From NCBI RefSeq assembly GCF_000420705.1, contig NZ_ATVL01000008.1, forward strand, positions 577,718 to 641,717: 64,000 bases of DNA, read 5' to 3'. The notes beneath the pieces are model-generated. The model was not told where the DNA came from and made no database searches. It saw only the letters and a program-made list of their open reading frames with translations. This document shows, piece by piece, positions 9,529-18,907 of the stretch; within the stretch, counting starts at the first letter, position 1; each line of letters begins with the position of its first letter. Made by a program: the position numbers and the translations under genes. This DNA is from Hymenobacter norwichensis DSM 15439 (GTDB lineage: Bacteria > Bacteroidota > Bacteroidia > Cytophagales > Hymenobacteraceae).

Positions 9529-10566
9529 ATGAAAGTTATTTTTTTGAGCAACAAAATATCTTGGTTTGGAAAATACTCAGGTTATGAGTGTTTAAATGAT
9601 TATTTTGTCGACAAAAAAAATCATTCAATATACAGATCGAAATCTACTTTAATCAAAAAAATAGTAGGTAAATATTATCAAATAACAAATAAATGGAATA
9701 ATGTACAGCCCATTGAAATACAAGCGGGTATTGAATTTATGAATAATATTAAAAAAAATAAAATAGCACATATTTTATACCTAGAAAGCCATATACATTT
9801 ATTAGATAGAATAATATCACCGGAAAAAAAATTAATTGGTACTATCCATTTACCAATCTCTCAATGGAACGAAGAAAAATTAGAGTTAATAAGTAAAGCA
9901 GGAAATATTATTATTCTTTACAAGGAAGAAGTACACAAGTTCAGTAAATATATTGACAAAGACAGGATACACTTTATTCAACATGGTGTTGATACAAATT
10001 TTTTTAAGCCTGGCCCTAAAACTGATATCATAAAGAATAAGATACTTTTTGTCGGACACTACCTGAGAAATTTCGATATGTTCATGAAAGTGTATGAATC
10101 ATTGTCGAATGACATTCCAGATGATTTGGAATTCCATATAATCATTCCTAGCTTTTTCCGAGAAAAAATACCTGTCGTCAGTAATTTACTAAAAAAAAAT
10201 AATACAGTGTTTCATGAAAAATTATCGGATGAGGAATTGTTAAGAGAATACCAAACTAGCTATCTGTTACTAATGCCTATGGAAGACAGCGGCGCAAACA
10301 CTGCAATTGTTCAAGCTATTGCTAGTGGCCTACCGGTTATTACTACTGATGTTGGAGGAATAAGATCATACGGGGGAGGCGATATATTTCCTATCGTGCC
10401 TAATGATTCGCATGCAGAAATGATAACGCTTTTTAAATATTATTATAACAATCCTACTTACAGAGACGAGCTATCCCTTAAAATGAGAGACTATGCAATA
10501 AAAAATCTGGATTGGGACTTGATAGCGCAAAAACACAACTCATTATATATGAGTTTAAATCACTAA
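9529..10566 (+). CDS. Glycosyltransferase, GT4-like (GT-B fold)
   Basis: This 345-aa cytosolic glycosyltransferase probably adds one sugar of the EPS repeat unit. The C-terminal half carries the donor-binding region of GT4 enzymes: a VGHYLRN loop near residue 175 and the E-x7-E-type segment EDSGANTAIVQAIASGLPV (about 251-270), followed by TTDVGG. The N-terminal half is divergent and Lys/Ile/Asn-rich, reflecting extreme AT bias; 9601-9660 is only about 22% GC by hand count. Neighbours are the flippase and a second glycosyltransferase, all in one direction. Donor and acceptor cannot be read from the sequence. Confidence 0.85.
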   Translation: MKVIFLSNKISWFGKYSGYECLNDYFVDKKNHSIYRSKSTLIKKIVGKYYQITNKWNNVQPIEIQAGIEFMNNIKKNKIAHILYLESHIHLLDRIISPEKKLIGTIHLPISQWNEEKLELISKAGNIIILYKEEVHKFSKYIDKDRIHFIQHGVDTNFFKPGPKTDIIKNKILFVGHYLRNFDMFMKVYESLSNDIPDDLEFHIIIPSFFREKIPVVSNLLKKNNTVFHEKLSDEELLREYQTSYLLLMPMEDSGANTAIVQAIASGLPVITTDVGGIRSYGGGDIFPIVPNDSHAEMITLFKYYYNNPTYRDELSLKMRDYAIKNLDWDLIAQKHNSLYMSLNH

Positions 10567-10572
10567 AGACTT

Positions 10573-11520
10573 ATGAATCATGTAATATGCACACTTTTTG
10601 AGGGGCACTATCATTACGGTGTAGCAGCATTAGCAAATTCCCTTTACGCGAATGGTTATCGAGGTTCTATATATGCAGGCTATAGAGGGGAAATCCCAAG
10701 ATGGGCAACTGAAGTTGTAAGTGGTCATCAATCATCATGGCCCGGAAGTACTACTTTCAAAGTGGCAGAAGAATTACTAATTCATTTTCTTCCTATTGAT
10801 ACAGATTACCATCTAACAAACTACAAACCATATTTCATGTTTCATCTTATGAATAGTTATATTACTCAAGCAAAGGGCATAGCTTATTTTGACCCAGATA
10901 TTGTAATTAAATGCAATTGGAGTTTTTTTGAATTATGGATAAACAGCGGTGTTGCTTTAGTACATGAAGTTGCAAACGACCCTATGCCTGCTACCCACCC
11001 AATAAGGTTAGCGTGGTTAGAAGTATTAGATAAAATGAATAGAAAATCACTTAACAAACTTGACCATTACTTTAATGCTGGTTTTTGTGGAGTTAAAAGG
11101 AATGATATTGAATTTCTTGAAACTTGGTATAAGGTAATAGATACAGCTATAAAATATTTTGAATTCAATCCAAGTGTGTTTAATAAGAAATCTGATAGAT
11201 TATATCTTTTTGAAGCAAATGATCAAGATGCAATGAATATTGCTGCAATGTGTACCACTACAAAAATAAGTGAAGTAGGACCGGATGGCATGGATTTCAC
11301 TAATGGTGGATGGATCATGTCTCACGCTACTGGCTCAACAAAGCCATGGAAGAGTAATTTTATAGTGAATGCATTAAAAGGAATTACTCCTTCAATTGCA
11401 TCCCGCAACTATTGGAAACATGTGAACAGTCCAATAGCTGTTTTTACTCCCATGCATACACAAGCTAAATTATTATCTATTAAAATATCATCGTTTATTG
11501 GACGTTTTTACTCTAGATAA
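10573..11520 (+). CDS. Putative GT-A glycosyltransferase (GT8-like)
   Basis: This 315-aa protein resembles nucleotide-sugar-dependent GT-A enzymes. The segment YFDPDIV (about residues 110-116) has a D-x-D triad suited to metal/UDP-sugar binding. DHYFNAGFCGVKRN resembles the GT8 acceptor-loop motif, and SHATGSTKPW near the C-terminus resembles the GT8 H-x-x-G-x-x-KPW motif. The gene begins 6 bases after the preceding stop, so it is translationally tied to it. It is AT-rich like its neighbours. The exact CAZy family is uncertain. Confidence 0.7.
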   Translation: MNHVICTLFEGHYHYGVAALANSLYANGYRGSIYAGYRGEIPRWATEVVSGHQSSWPGSTTFKVAEELLIHFLPIDTDYHLTNYKPYFMFHLMNSYITQAKGIAYFDPDIVIKCNWSFFELWINSGVALVHEVANDPMPATHPIRLAWLEVLDKMNRKSLNKLDHYFNAGFCGVKRNDIEFLETWYKVIDTAIKYFEFNPSVFNKKSDRLYLFEANDQDAMNIAAMCTTTKISEVGPDGMDFTNGGWIMSHATGSTKPWKSNFIVNALKGITPSIASRNYWKHVNSPIAVFTPMHTQAKLLSIKISSFIGRFYSR

Positions 11521-11608
11521 TAGAGAAATATAATTATATTATAATACAGCAATTTACTATTTGACGTTAAATCATCTCTATTTTATTTCAAAAAACGCCC
11601 CGCAAATC

Positions 11609-12445
11609 ATGGAAATACTTTTGTCTGTAGCATTAGTTACTCGCAATAGGCCTGAAAGGCTGAAGAGCGTTCTAAAAAGTTTATTTAATCAACGTATTTT
11701 ACCATTCGAGGTAATTATTTCAGATGACTCAGACTCTGAACAATCAATAGCGCTAAACAAAGAGTTGTCTGATATTTACTCTTGCAAATACATAACAGGT
11801 CCTAGAAAAGGGCTCTATGCAAATCGCAATTTTGGAGCAAAGCATTGTACTGGAACTCATATTCGCACAATGGATGATGACCATGAATTCCCTGAGAACC
11901 ATTTGCAATTATGTCTTGATGCAATTAGAACAGACTACGATGCGGTGTGGGTAATTGGAGAATACACTCACCTAGACGAACAAAGGCCTTTACCCCCCCC
12001 CGTTCCAGGTCAACTTCATCCTAGAGGCTTTTCTTATAAGCCGAAAGACATGAATAGATACTTTGGAATTTCTTGTGGAGCATCTATTTACCCCAAATCG
12101 GTAATAACTAATGAAATATTAAATCTTGAAAATTACAAATTTGGGATTTTATATCTAGAATACGGAGCTCGTTTATATAATTCGGGTTATCGAATAAATT
12201 TTTTAGATACAACTTATATTATACACAATTCATACGACACATCTGCACCCTCTGCTGAAGTTGTAAATGGAGCTAAAGTTTTTTCAATGTTAATGTTTTC
12301 TTTCTTTCATAATCCATTATTTTTCAACAAGCTCAAGACAATATTACAAATTGCAATAGATTTATCTAAGAACAGGTATTCAACAAAGCTATTTATCTAT
12401 TCCTATAATGAATTTAAATTTTACTCTACCGCATTAAAACCGTGA
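11609..12445 (+). CDS. Family 2 glycosyltransferase
   Basis: I chose the ATG at 11609 (278 aa) over an in-frame TTG at 11561, because the GT2 fold begins immediately with SVALVTRNRPERL. The nucleotide-binding half continues with VIISDDSDSE and the metal-binding segment RTMDDDHEFP (D-x-D type). Enzymes of this family are inverting, with a GT-A fold. The stop overlaps the next start (GTGA at 12442-12445), so the two genes are translationally coupled. A run of nine C residues at 11993-12001 encodes the LPPPVPG stretch and is a possible slippage site. The substrate is not predictable. Confidence 0.85.
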   Translation: MEILLSVALVTRNRPERLKSVLKSLFNQRILPFEVIISDDSDSEQSIALNKELSDIYSCKYITGPRKGLYANRNFGAKHCTGTHIRTMDDDHEFPENHLQLCLDAIRTDYDAVWVIGEYTHLDEQRPLPPPVPGQLHPRGFSYKPKDMNRYFGISCGASIYPKSVITNEILNLENYKFGILYLEYGARLYNSGYRINFLDTTYIIHNSYDTSAPSAEVVNGAKVFSMLMFSFFHNPLFFNKLKTILQIAIDLSKNRYSTKLFIYSYNEFKFYSTALKP

Positions 12446-13572
12446 AAATACTTTTCATATGTGGTTCTCTAGAACCTGGTTGCGACGGTGTGGGTGACTA
12501 TGTACACCGTTTATCCCATGAATTACTCAAGGAAGGACAACACGTATCAGCTATAGCTTTTCATGATCATCATATTTCCAAGTTTTCTTTTGTCAGACAA
12601 TTTGTCGAGGGTGAAAGCTTAACAATTCTTCGTCTACCTTCTATCTGGAAAGCAAACCAACGTTTTGCTCGCGTAGAGCAATGGATAAATGAATTCAACC
12701 CTGATTGGCTGAGTTTGCAATTTGTCCCCTTTTCTTTTCATAAGAAGGGTTTGCCTTATACTCTAGCTAAACAGCTGTCTAGCCTCAGCCAGGGCAGAAA
12801 ATGGCACATCATGTTTCATGAACTATGGGTTGGTATGGAACGTGAGGCACCTCTCAAGTATAGAGTATTGGGTAAAGCTCAACAACTACTAATTAAGTCA
12901 TTGATTCGTCAGTTACGTCCCAGGACGATACATACCCAAACTCATTTATATCAAGTTCAACTCGCCAAGTTAGGAGCTACAGTTCATCAATTGCCATTAT
13001 TTGGCAACATTCCATTTATAGATAACGCGACTACCAATCGTAGCTTTAACTCTATATCTGTACAAAAGCCTATTTCTTTTCTACTATTCGGCAACATACA
13101 TCATAGTGACTTTGTGCAACGATTCACTGATGAAGCAGCTGCATACAAAAGTGACACTGGCACTCCTTTGTCCTTAACGCTCATTGGTCGTTGTGGGCCA
13201 GAATCAGAATACTGGATATCTGCATGGAATGCAGCAGGATTAGATGTTGAGATGTTAGGTGAACAGTCGCCTACTGCTATTTCAGCAGCTCTTCAAAAGG
13301 CTACGTTTGGCTTGGCTACCACACCGACAGCATTGATAGAGAAAAGCGGCACCGCCGCTGCTATGCAAGAGCACGGCTTGCGAATAATTTGTGTTGGGCG
13401 GGCGTGGCATCCCAGAACTGATTTTACTCTGAGGCAACCAGCCAATATAGCCATCTATACCCCTGGTAATTTCAAGGATTGTGTATTACCTGGTATCCTA
13501 CCTGTATCCAACGAAAATACCGTTTCGTTCATTGCTGAGCGCCTGCTGAGCCATCTAATAAGCAACAACTAA
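12442..13572 (+). CDS. Glycosyltransferase, GT-B fold (GT4-like)
   Basis: This 376-aa protein starts with GTG overlapping the previous stop. The N-terminus FICGSLEPGCDGVGDYVHRL is typical of GT4 enzymes, with a glycine-rich loop after the first strand. The C-terminal half has FLLFGNIHH and TLIGRCGP strands, but a weak E-x7-E region (EKSGTAAAMQEHGLR), so it is a divergent member. Base composition is more balanced than in the preceding genes. It probably adds one sugar of the EPS unit, judged only by family and context. Confidence 0.78.
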   Translation: MKILFICGSLEPGCDGVGDYVHRLSHELLKEGQHVSAIAFHDHHISKFSFVRQFVEGESLTILRLPSIWKANQRFARVEQWINEFNPDWLSLQFVPFSFHKKGLPYTLAKQLSSLSQGRKWHIMFHELWVGMEREAPLKYRVLGKAQQLLIKSLIRQLRPRTIHTQTHLYQVQLAKLGATVHQLPLFGNIPFIDNATTNRSFNSISVQKPISFLLFGNIHHSDFVQRFTDEAAAYKSDTGTPLSLTLIGRCGPESEYWISAWNAAGLDVEMLGEQSPTAISAALQKATFGLATTPTALIEKSGTAAAMQEHGLRIICVGRAWHPRTDFTLRQPANIAIYTPGNFKDCVLPGILPVSNENTVSFIAERLLSHLISNN

Positions 13573-13575
13573 TAT

Positions 13576-14169
13576 ATGGCAAGCTTGCACTTTCTTTGGG
13601 TGAACAGAGCAAAGTTTTCTATTTACTCCAAAGAGTTTTATAGAGCCTGGGGGAAGCGTCTCTTCTTGTTTTCGGAGTTGTATAGTCGCAACTATCGACG
13701 CTGGAAGTTGCTAAAAGGTGGAGCTGTCATTAACGAGTTAGCAGAGATAGGAGAAGCAAAAATTGATGGGCCTAGAAACTACCTGTCAGTTGGTGCTTCA
13801 TCCTTTATTGGCAAAGCTACTATAGCTTTACACTGCGCTGTAACTATCGGTGAGCGTGTTTGCATCAACGATGGCGTACAGATATTATCAGCATCGCATG
13901 ATATTTCAGACCCTAAATGGAGCCTAGCCTGTGCTGAAATCAGGATTGAGGATTACGCTTGGATAGGAACAAGTGCTATTATTCTGCCGGGTGTTCATAT
14001 AGGAAGAGGCGCGGTTGTTGGAGCAGGCGCGGTTGTAAGCAAGTCCGTTGCTGCTGGCGCAATTGTGGTCGGCAATCCAGCTAGACCTATTTCCAAGTCT
14101 AGATGCGAAACACTAGATTATAATCCTTGCGAATTTCTGGCTGCCAACCGAGCTTGGTTGTTAGGATAA
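13576..14169 (+). CDS. Left-handed beta-helix (hexapeptide) acyltransferase
   Basis: This 197-aa protein carries hexapeptide repeats, such as the series around VTIGERVCIND, IGTSAIILPGVHIGRGAVVGAGAVVSKSV and VVGNPARPI, which build the left-handed beta-helix of WcaF/NeuD/maltose-acetyltransferase-like enzymes. The catalytic His probably lies in SASHD (about residue 112). The expected role is acetyl or other acyl decoration of the EPS. The start codon lies 3 bases after the previous stop. It is the first of three acyltransferases in this locus. Confidence 0.85.
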   Translation: MASLHFLWVNRAKFSIYSKEFYRAWGKRLFLFSELYSRNYRRWKLLKGGAVINELAEIGEAKIDGPRNYLSVGASSFIGKATIALHCAVTIGERVCINDGVQILSASHDISDPKWSLACAEIRIEDYAWIGTSAIILPGVHIGRGAVVGAGAVVSKSVAAGAIVVGNPARPISKSRCETLDYNPCEFLAANRAWLLG

Positions 14170-14203
14170 CCTCATTCACTATACAATATTCATTTCCTTT
14201 AGA

Positions 14204-15451
14204 ATGAGCGTCGTATTTTCTCATCCAACCGGCAATGCGAATGTCAGGGCTGCTGCTCAAGGGCTGGCTGATGCTGCACTGTTAAACAAATTTCATACAA
14301 CTATTGCAGTATTTCCAGGTGGCTTGCTTGATCGTTTAGGAGCATTCTCCCCTCTATCAGAGTTCCGCCGCCGCCGCTTCAATTCCAGTTTACATCAGCA
14401 TACTACCGCCTGGCCTTGGTTTGAGGCTGGAAGGCTGCTAGCCTCCCGCACAAGTTTCAACAAGCTGACCAAGCATGAGCAAGGCATTTTCAGTATTGAT
14501 GCTGTTTACCGCAATTTAGACAAACGCGTAGGAGACAGTATGCAATATGCTGCCCGGCGCGGCGCTCAAGCGGTGTATGCATACGAAGATGGTGCGGTTT
14601 CATCGTTTCGCCAAGCCAAGGAGCTTGGCTTACAATGCTTTTATGACTTGCCTACCGGTTACTGGAGAGCCGCGCGGCGGCTGCTAACGGGAGAGAAAGA
14701 GCGTTGGCCAGCATGGGCTTCTACTATGACTGGCCTGAATGATTCAGATGAGAAGCTGGCCGCAAAAGACGAGGAGTTAAGCTTAGCAAGCCGAATTTTT
14801 GTTGCTAGTACCTTTGTTGCTAATACGCTGAAAGAATATCCAGGAGTATTGCCACCTATTGATATCATTCCCTATGGATTTCCTCTGGTTGGAGAAAAAC
14901 GCGAATACTCCACTAAAAGGGAGGGACAAAAACTTAAGCTTTTGTTTGTCGGAAAACTTTCTCAGCAGAAAGGTATCGCCGACCTCTTCACTGCTATTAA
15001 TGCTCTTAGCAATTGGGTTGAATTAACCTTGGTAGGACATAAGGGCAGCAACGATTGCTCAGCGCTTGATGCTGAGTTAGCAAAGCATCGGTGGTATCCA
15101 ACCTTACCTCATGACAGTGTACTACAGCTTATGCGCGCCCATGATGTATTACTTTTTCCATCCCTTTTTGATGGGTTTGGTCTTGTCATGACAGAGGCTA
15201 TGTCTCAGGGCACCCCTGTTATCACTACCGACCGCTCTGCTGGGCCTGACCTTATTACGAATGGTCAGAATGGCTGGCTTATTGAGGCTGGCTCTCCCTC
15301 AGCTATTCAGCAGGCCATCGAGCACCTTCTTACTCACCCTACTTCAGTTACTAAAGCAGGTGATGAAGCGTGGGATAAGGCGCGCAACCGGCCGTGGAAG
15401 TTGTATAGTGAAGAGTTAGCGAGTGCTGTAAGAAGGCACTTGAATCGGTAA
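14204..15451 (+). CDS. Glycosyltransferase family 4
   Basis: This 415-aa GT-B enzyme has a clear C-terminal GT1/GT4 domain: LLFVGKLSQQKGIADL at about residues 248-263, and the donor-binding motif FDGFGLVMTEAMSQGTPVI at about 320-338 containing the E-x7-E arrangement. The N-terminal region includes FSHPTGNANVRAAAQGL. Base composition is intermediate, unlike the very AT-rich genes at 8.2-12.4 kb, so this gene may have a different origin within the mosaic locus. Role: addition of a sugar to the lipid-linked EPS unit. Confidence 0.9.
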   Translation: MSVVFSHPTGNANVRAAAQGLADAALLNKFHTTIAVFPGGLLDRLGAFSPLSEFRRRRFNSSLHQHTTAWPWFEAGRLLASRTSFNKLTKHEQGIFSIDAVYRNLDKRVGDSMQYAARRGAQAVYAYEDGAVSSFRQAKELGLQCFYDLPTGYWRAARRLLTGEKERWPAWASTMTGLNDSDEKLAAKDEELSLASRIFVASTFVANTLKEYPGVLPPIDIIPYGFPLVGEKREYSTKREGQKLKLLFVGKLSQQKGIADLFTAINALSNWVELTLVGHKGSNDCSALDAELAKHRWYPTLPHDSVLQLMRAHDVLLFPSLFDGFGLVMTEAMSQGTPVITTDRSAGPDLITNGQNGWLIEAGSPSAIQQAIEHLLTHPTSVTKAGDEAWDKARNRPWKLYSEELASAVRRHLNR

Positions 15452-15492
15452 GCCAACTCACACACTTACTATCTTGTACCTAATCATATTTA

Positions 15493-16917
15493 TTGCTTTT
15501 TCTCAACTATTTAAAGCAAGTTTTTAATCCTAATTATTGCCCATCAGTGAACACCAGTACACTTTCTCCTTTCACAGCGAGCAACAAGCACAGTGTACCA
15601 GAGTGGCACAATGGCGACCCTTATAAATCTCTTAAACAGGGTATATGGCTGTATTTTATATTATTGATATTTGAAGGAGCTCTCCGGAAATGGATGCTTC
15701 CTGGTTTGTCAACGCCCCTACTCATTATCCGTGACCCTGTTGCGCTATGGCTAGTATTTACTTCTTGGCGTAGGGGCTTACTTCCTCAAAATTTTTTTTT
15801 GAGCGGGATGGTTTTGGTTGGGGTGACGGGAATATATACAGCTATACTGGCTGGCCATGGCAACATATACGTGGCGCTTTTCGGAGCACGCCCTCTTCTT
15901 ATTCACTTCCCCTTAATTTTTGTGATAGGAAGCATATTTAATCAAGAAGACGTATTAAAAATTGGCAGAATATTATTGTGGCTCGTCTTTCCAATGACGG
16001 TACTCGTTGCAGTTCAATTCTATAGTCCCCAGTCAGCTTTTGTTAATCGGGGGATAGGTGGTGATATGGCTGGAGCCGGCTTTGGAGGAGCTATGGGTTA
16101 CTTCCGTCCACCAGGAACTTTCTCTTTTACCAACGGCACCACTTTATTCTACCAACTTGCGGCAACGTTTATTCTCTTTTTCTTAATCCATCCCACTCGT
16201 ATAAATCGATTAGTTCTGGGAGCAGCCACAGTAGGTTTACTAGCAGCTATTCCATTATCAATCAGTCGCGGTTTATTTTTTCAGGTAGTTGTAAGTGTTG
16301 TATTTCTTGTTTTTGCAATGACGCGAAACCCCAAGTTTATGTTACGCATACTTGGCGCAATCATAGCAGTGGCAGTTATCTTAGTATTACTAAGCAACCT
16401 AAGTTTTTTTCAAACTGCAATCGAGGTGTTTATGTCGCGCTTCACTGATGCAAATGAAAACGAAGGAGGCGTAGTAAAAGGAGTTATAGGTAACCGATAT
16501 TTAGGATGGATGCTAGGTGCTTTATCCAGCGCATTAGATATTCCACTGCTAGGTAATGGTTTAGGGATTGCGACAAATGTGGCTATTGCTGTTTTAACCG
16601 ATCCAATCACCAATAGCAAAGTAATGGGCACACCTGATGAAGAGTGGGGCCGTACTATTTATGAGCTTGGACCAATATTAGGTTTGTCTGTTGTATTTCT
16701 TCGTGTAGGACTTGACCTTACAATAGCATTGGCCAGCTTTCGTAAGCTTGCAAGCAAAGACTTACTACCTTGGATGCTGTTGAGTTTTGGTTCACTGACA
16801 CTTTTACAGGCTCAATGGGCTCAGCCCACCTCTTTGGGATTCTGTACTCTCATTGTAGGATTAATGATTGCCTCCCTCCGTCCATGTACAGAAAATAGCA
16901 ATAATACATCTTTATGA
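15493..16917 (+). CDS. O-antigen polymerase/ligase-like membrane protein (Wzy candidate)
   Basis: This 474-aa protein has about ten hydrophobic segments and a large loop region around residues 310-350. The region FEGALRKWMLPGLSTPL followed by RDP is characteristic of Bacteroidota O-antigen-ligase-family EPS polymerases. It is the only such protein in the locus and therefore the best Wzy candidate, polymerising repeat units on the periplasmic face. No in-frame ATG is available near the 5' end: TTG at 15493 or GTG at 15547 must serve as start, and I keep the longer form. A T9 tract occurs at 15792-15800. Confidence 0.82.
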   Translation: MLFLNYLKQVFNPNYCPSVNTSTLSPFTASNKHSVPEWHNGDPYKSLKQGIWLYFILLIFEGALRKWMLPGLSTPLLIIRDPVALWLVFTSWRRGLLPQNFFLSGMVLVGVTGIYTAILAGHGNIYVALFGARPLLIHFPLIFVIGSIFNQEDVLKIGRILLWLVFPMTVLVAVQFYSPQSAFVNRGIGGDMAGAGFGGAMGYFRPPGTFSFTNGTTLFYQLAATFILFFLIHPTRINRLVLGAATVGLLAAIPLSISRGLFFQVVVSVVFLVFAMTRNPKFMLRILGAIIAVAVILVLLSNLSFFQTAIEVFMSRFTDANENEGGVVKGVIGNRYLGWMLGALSSALDIPLLGNGLGIATNVAIAVLTDPITNSKVMGTPDEEWGRTIYELGPILGLSVVFLRVGLDLTIALASFRKLASKDLLPWMLLSFGSLTLLQAQWAQPTSLGFCTLIVGLMIASLRPCTENSNNTSL

Positions 16918-17045
16918 GTACTTCACTAATTATCTAACCAATGTGATTATTCATTTTGAATATTACATATTAAAAAATAAAAGACATAGTTCATAAAACA
17001 TACCTAAACTGGCTCATAGAAAAATCTAACCAGTCATTAGACAAT

Positions 17046-18179
17046 ATGAAAATAGTTTTGATTGGCAATTATCTTTCCGATAGGCAAGAGAGTATGCATC
17101 GTTTTGCAACTATGCTAAATGATGGGTTTCGCTTGATGGGTATTGAGTCGGAAATCTGGTGGCCAAGTGTTTTATTTGGCAGCAAGCACAAAGAAACAAA
17201 TGTAGGAATTGGAAAATGGCTAGGGTATATTGACAAATATATTGTTTTTCCTTTATTAATACATTGGCGACACTTTAATAATAGTTATGGAACAGATACC
17301 TATTTTCACATCTGTGACCATTCCAATGCTCCATACCTAAATTATTTACCTATAAATAAAACTAGTATTACTTGTCACGATGTATTAGCTATTCGTGCGG
17401 GTCTAGGCTATGGAGATTCGTATATAACTACTTCGTGGTTAGGAAAAAAGCTACAATCTTTTATACTAAAAAGCTTAAAAAGAGCACAAAAGCTAGCATC
17501 CGTTTCTCAGTTCACGCTTGACCAGCTACAAGAGTTGACGAATCTGAAACGGGATGAATGGCGAGTTATTCATAACTCATTTAATGGTGAGTTCTACCCT
17601 ATGCCGACCACGGAGGCTACGGCTACGCTTCGCCAGACGGCATTCGACTTTTCAGTTCCCTTTCTCTTACATGTAGGTTCTGGTTTACCTCGCAAGAATC
17701 GTCGGCTTTTACTGGATATGGTCTTCTTGCTAGGCGACAAGTGGCAAGGGAATATTTGCTTCGCGGGAGAAGCGCTCGACATCAGTTTAGTTCATTATGT
17801 AGCTACACTTGGCCTGACAAATAGGGTAATCTCTCTAGTTGGCCCCGATCACACCACTCTTATAGCGCTATATAGCTCTTGTAAAGCATTCATATTTCCT
17901 TCTTACTCTGAAGGTTTTGGGTGGCCGGTTATTGAAGCCCAAGCATGTGGCGCCTTAGTTATTGCCAGCAGCTTAGCACCTATGCCAGAAGTAAGTGGGG
18001 GAGCCGCATTATATGCTGATCCAGATGATGCTCAACAATTTGCTGATGCCTTTCTGAGCTTAGAAAACAACTTTATGAGAGAAGCACTCATTCAGCAAGG
18101 CTTCGCTAATTGTCAGCGCTTTGAAAACCAACGTATGATGGCTGCTTATTTAAATTTAATTACCGCTTCGCAGTCATAA
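17046..18179 (+). CDS. Glycosyltransferase family 4
   Basis: This 377-aa GT-B glycosyltransferase has an N-terminal strand KIVLIGNYLSDRQESM. In the donor domain LLHVGSGLPRKNRRLLLDM is followed by YSEGFGWPVIEAQACGALV, which holds the E-x7-E motif, and a PEVSGGAALYADPDD segment typical of GT4 mannosyl/glucosyltransferases. A 128-base AT-rich gap separates it from the polymerase gene, so an internal promoter is possible. Specificity is unknown. Confidence 0.9.
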   Translation: MKIVLIGNYLSDRQESMHRFATMLNDGFRLMGIESEIWWPSVLFGSKHKETNVGIGKWLGYIDKYIVFPLLIHWRHFNNSYGTDTYFHICDHSNAPYLNYLPINKTSITCHDVLAIRAGLGYGDSYITTSWLGKKLQSFILKSLKRAQKLASVSQFTLDQLQELTNLKRDEWRVIHNSFNGEFYPMPTTEATATLRQTAFDFSVPFLLHVGSGLPRKNRRLLLDMVFLLGDKWQGNICFAGEALDISLVHYVATLGLTNRVISLVGPDHTTLIALYSSCKAFIFPSYSEGFGWPVIEAQACGALVIASSLAPMPEVSGGAALYADPDDAQQFADAFLSLENNFMREALIQQGFANCQRFENQRMMAAYLNLITASQS

Positions 18180-18190
18180 TCTCTACTACA

Positions 18191-18853
18191 TTGCTTTTAA
18201 AAATAATAACCTTTTTTCTGCCATGGCATCTACGTAGGCGCGCGCTTAATTCATGGTTCAAATTTGATATTCACCCCACTGCTCGTATTGGTTTATCGTG
18301 GGTTTTCCCATCTAAGTTAATCATGGATGACCATACTGAAATCGGTCATTTCAATATGATCATTCATTTAGACGAAGTCCATATGAAAGTCCAGTCAATA
18401 ATTGGACGGGGTAATTGGATAACTGGCTTTCCTAGTGGCACTTCTTCTCCTCACTTCAGGCATCAACCAGCACGACGCTCTAAACTAATACTTGGCAACT
18501 CTGCAGCAGTAACCAAAAACCATCATATCGATTGCACCAATACTATTGAAATTGGATGCTTTTCTACCATAGCAGGCTATCAATCTCAACTCCTCACCCA
18601 TTCAATTGATGTATTTGAAAATCGCCAAAATAGCGCACCTATCTTTATCGGTGATTATACATTTGTAGGGACCAACTCAGTCATCTTAGGGGGCGCAACA
18701 TTGCCCTCATATTCCGTATTGGGAGCTAAATCATTACTTAATAAAGCATACGATGAAGAATGGACTCTTTATGGTGGCACACCAGCTAAGAAGATAATTA
18801 GCATTCCTAAAACCGCTAAATACTTCACTCGCTCAGAAGGGTTCGTATATTAA
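18191..18853 (+). CDS. Left-handed beta-helix acyltransferase (second)
   Basis: This 220-aa protein has hexapeptide-type repeats (near IHPTARIG, IGHFNMII, IEIGCFSTIAGYQSQ, IFIGDYTFVGTNSVILGGATL) and ends like sugar O-acetyltransferases with YGGTPAKKI. There is no ATG upstream of the conserved start; TTG at 18191, 11 bases after the previous stop, is the likely initiator. It probably decorates an EPS sugar with an acyl group. The substrate cannot be assigned. Confidence 0.8.
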   Translation: MLLKIITFFLPWHLRRRALNSWFKFDIHPTARIGLSWVFPSKLIMDDHTEIGHFNMIIHLDEVHMKVQSIIGRGNWITGFPSGTSSPHFRHQPARRSKLILGNSAAVTKNHHIDCTNTIEIGCFSTIAGYQSQLLTHSIDVFENRQNSAPIFIGDYTFVGTNSVILGGATLPSYSVLGAKSLLNKAYDEEWTLYGGTPAKKIISIPKTAKYFTRSEGFVY

Positions 18854-18907
18854 ATTATCAGACCATAAATAACATAGAGATACTTTATTCCTTTTCACTA
18901 CACCCCA

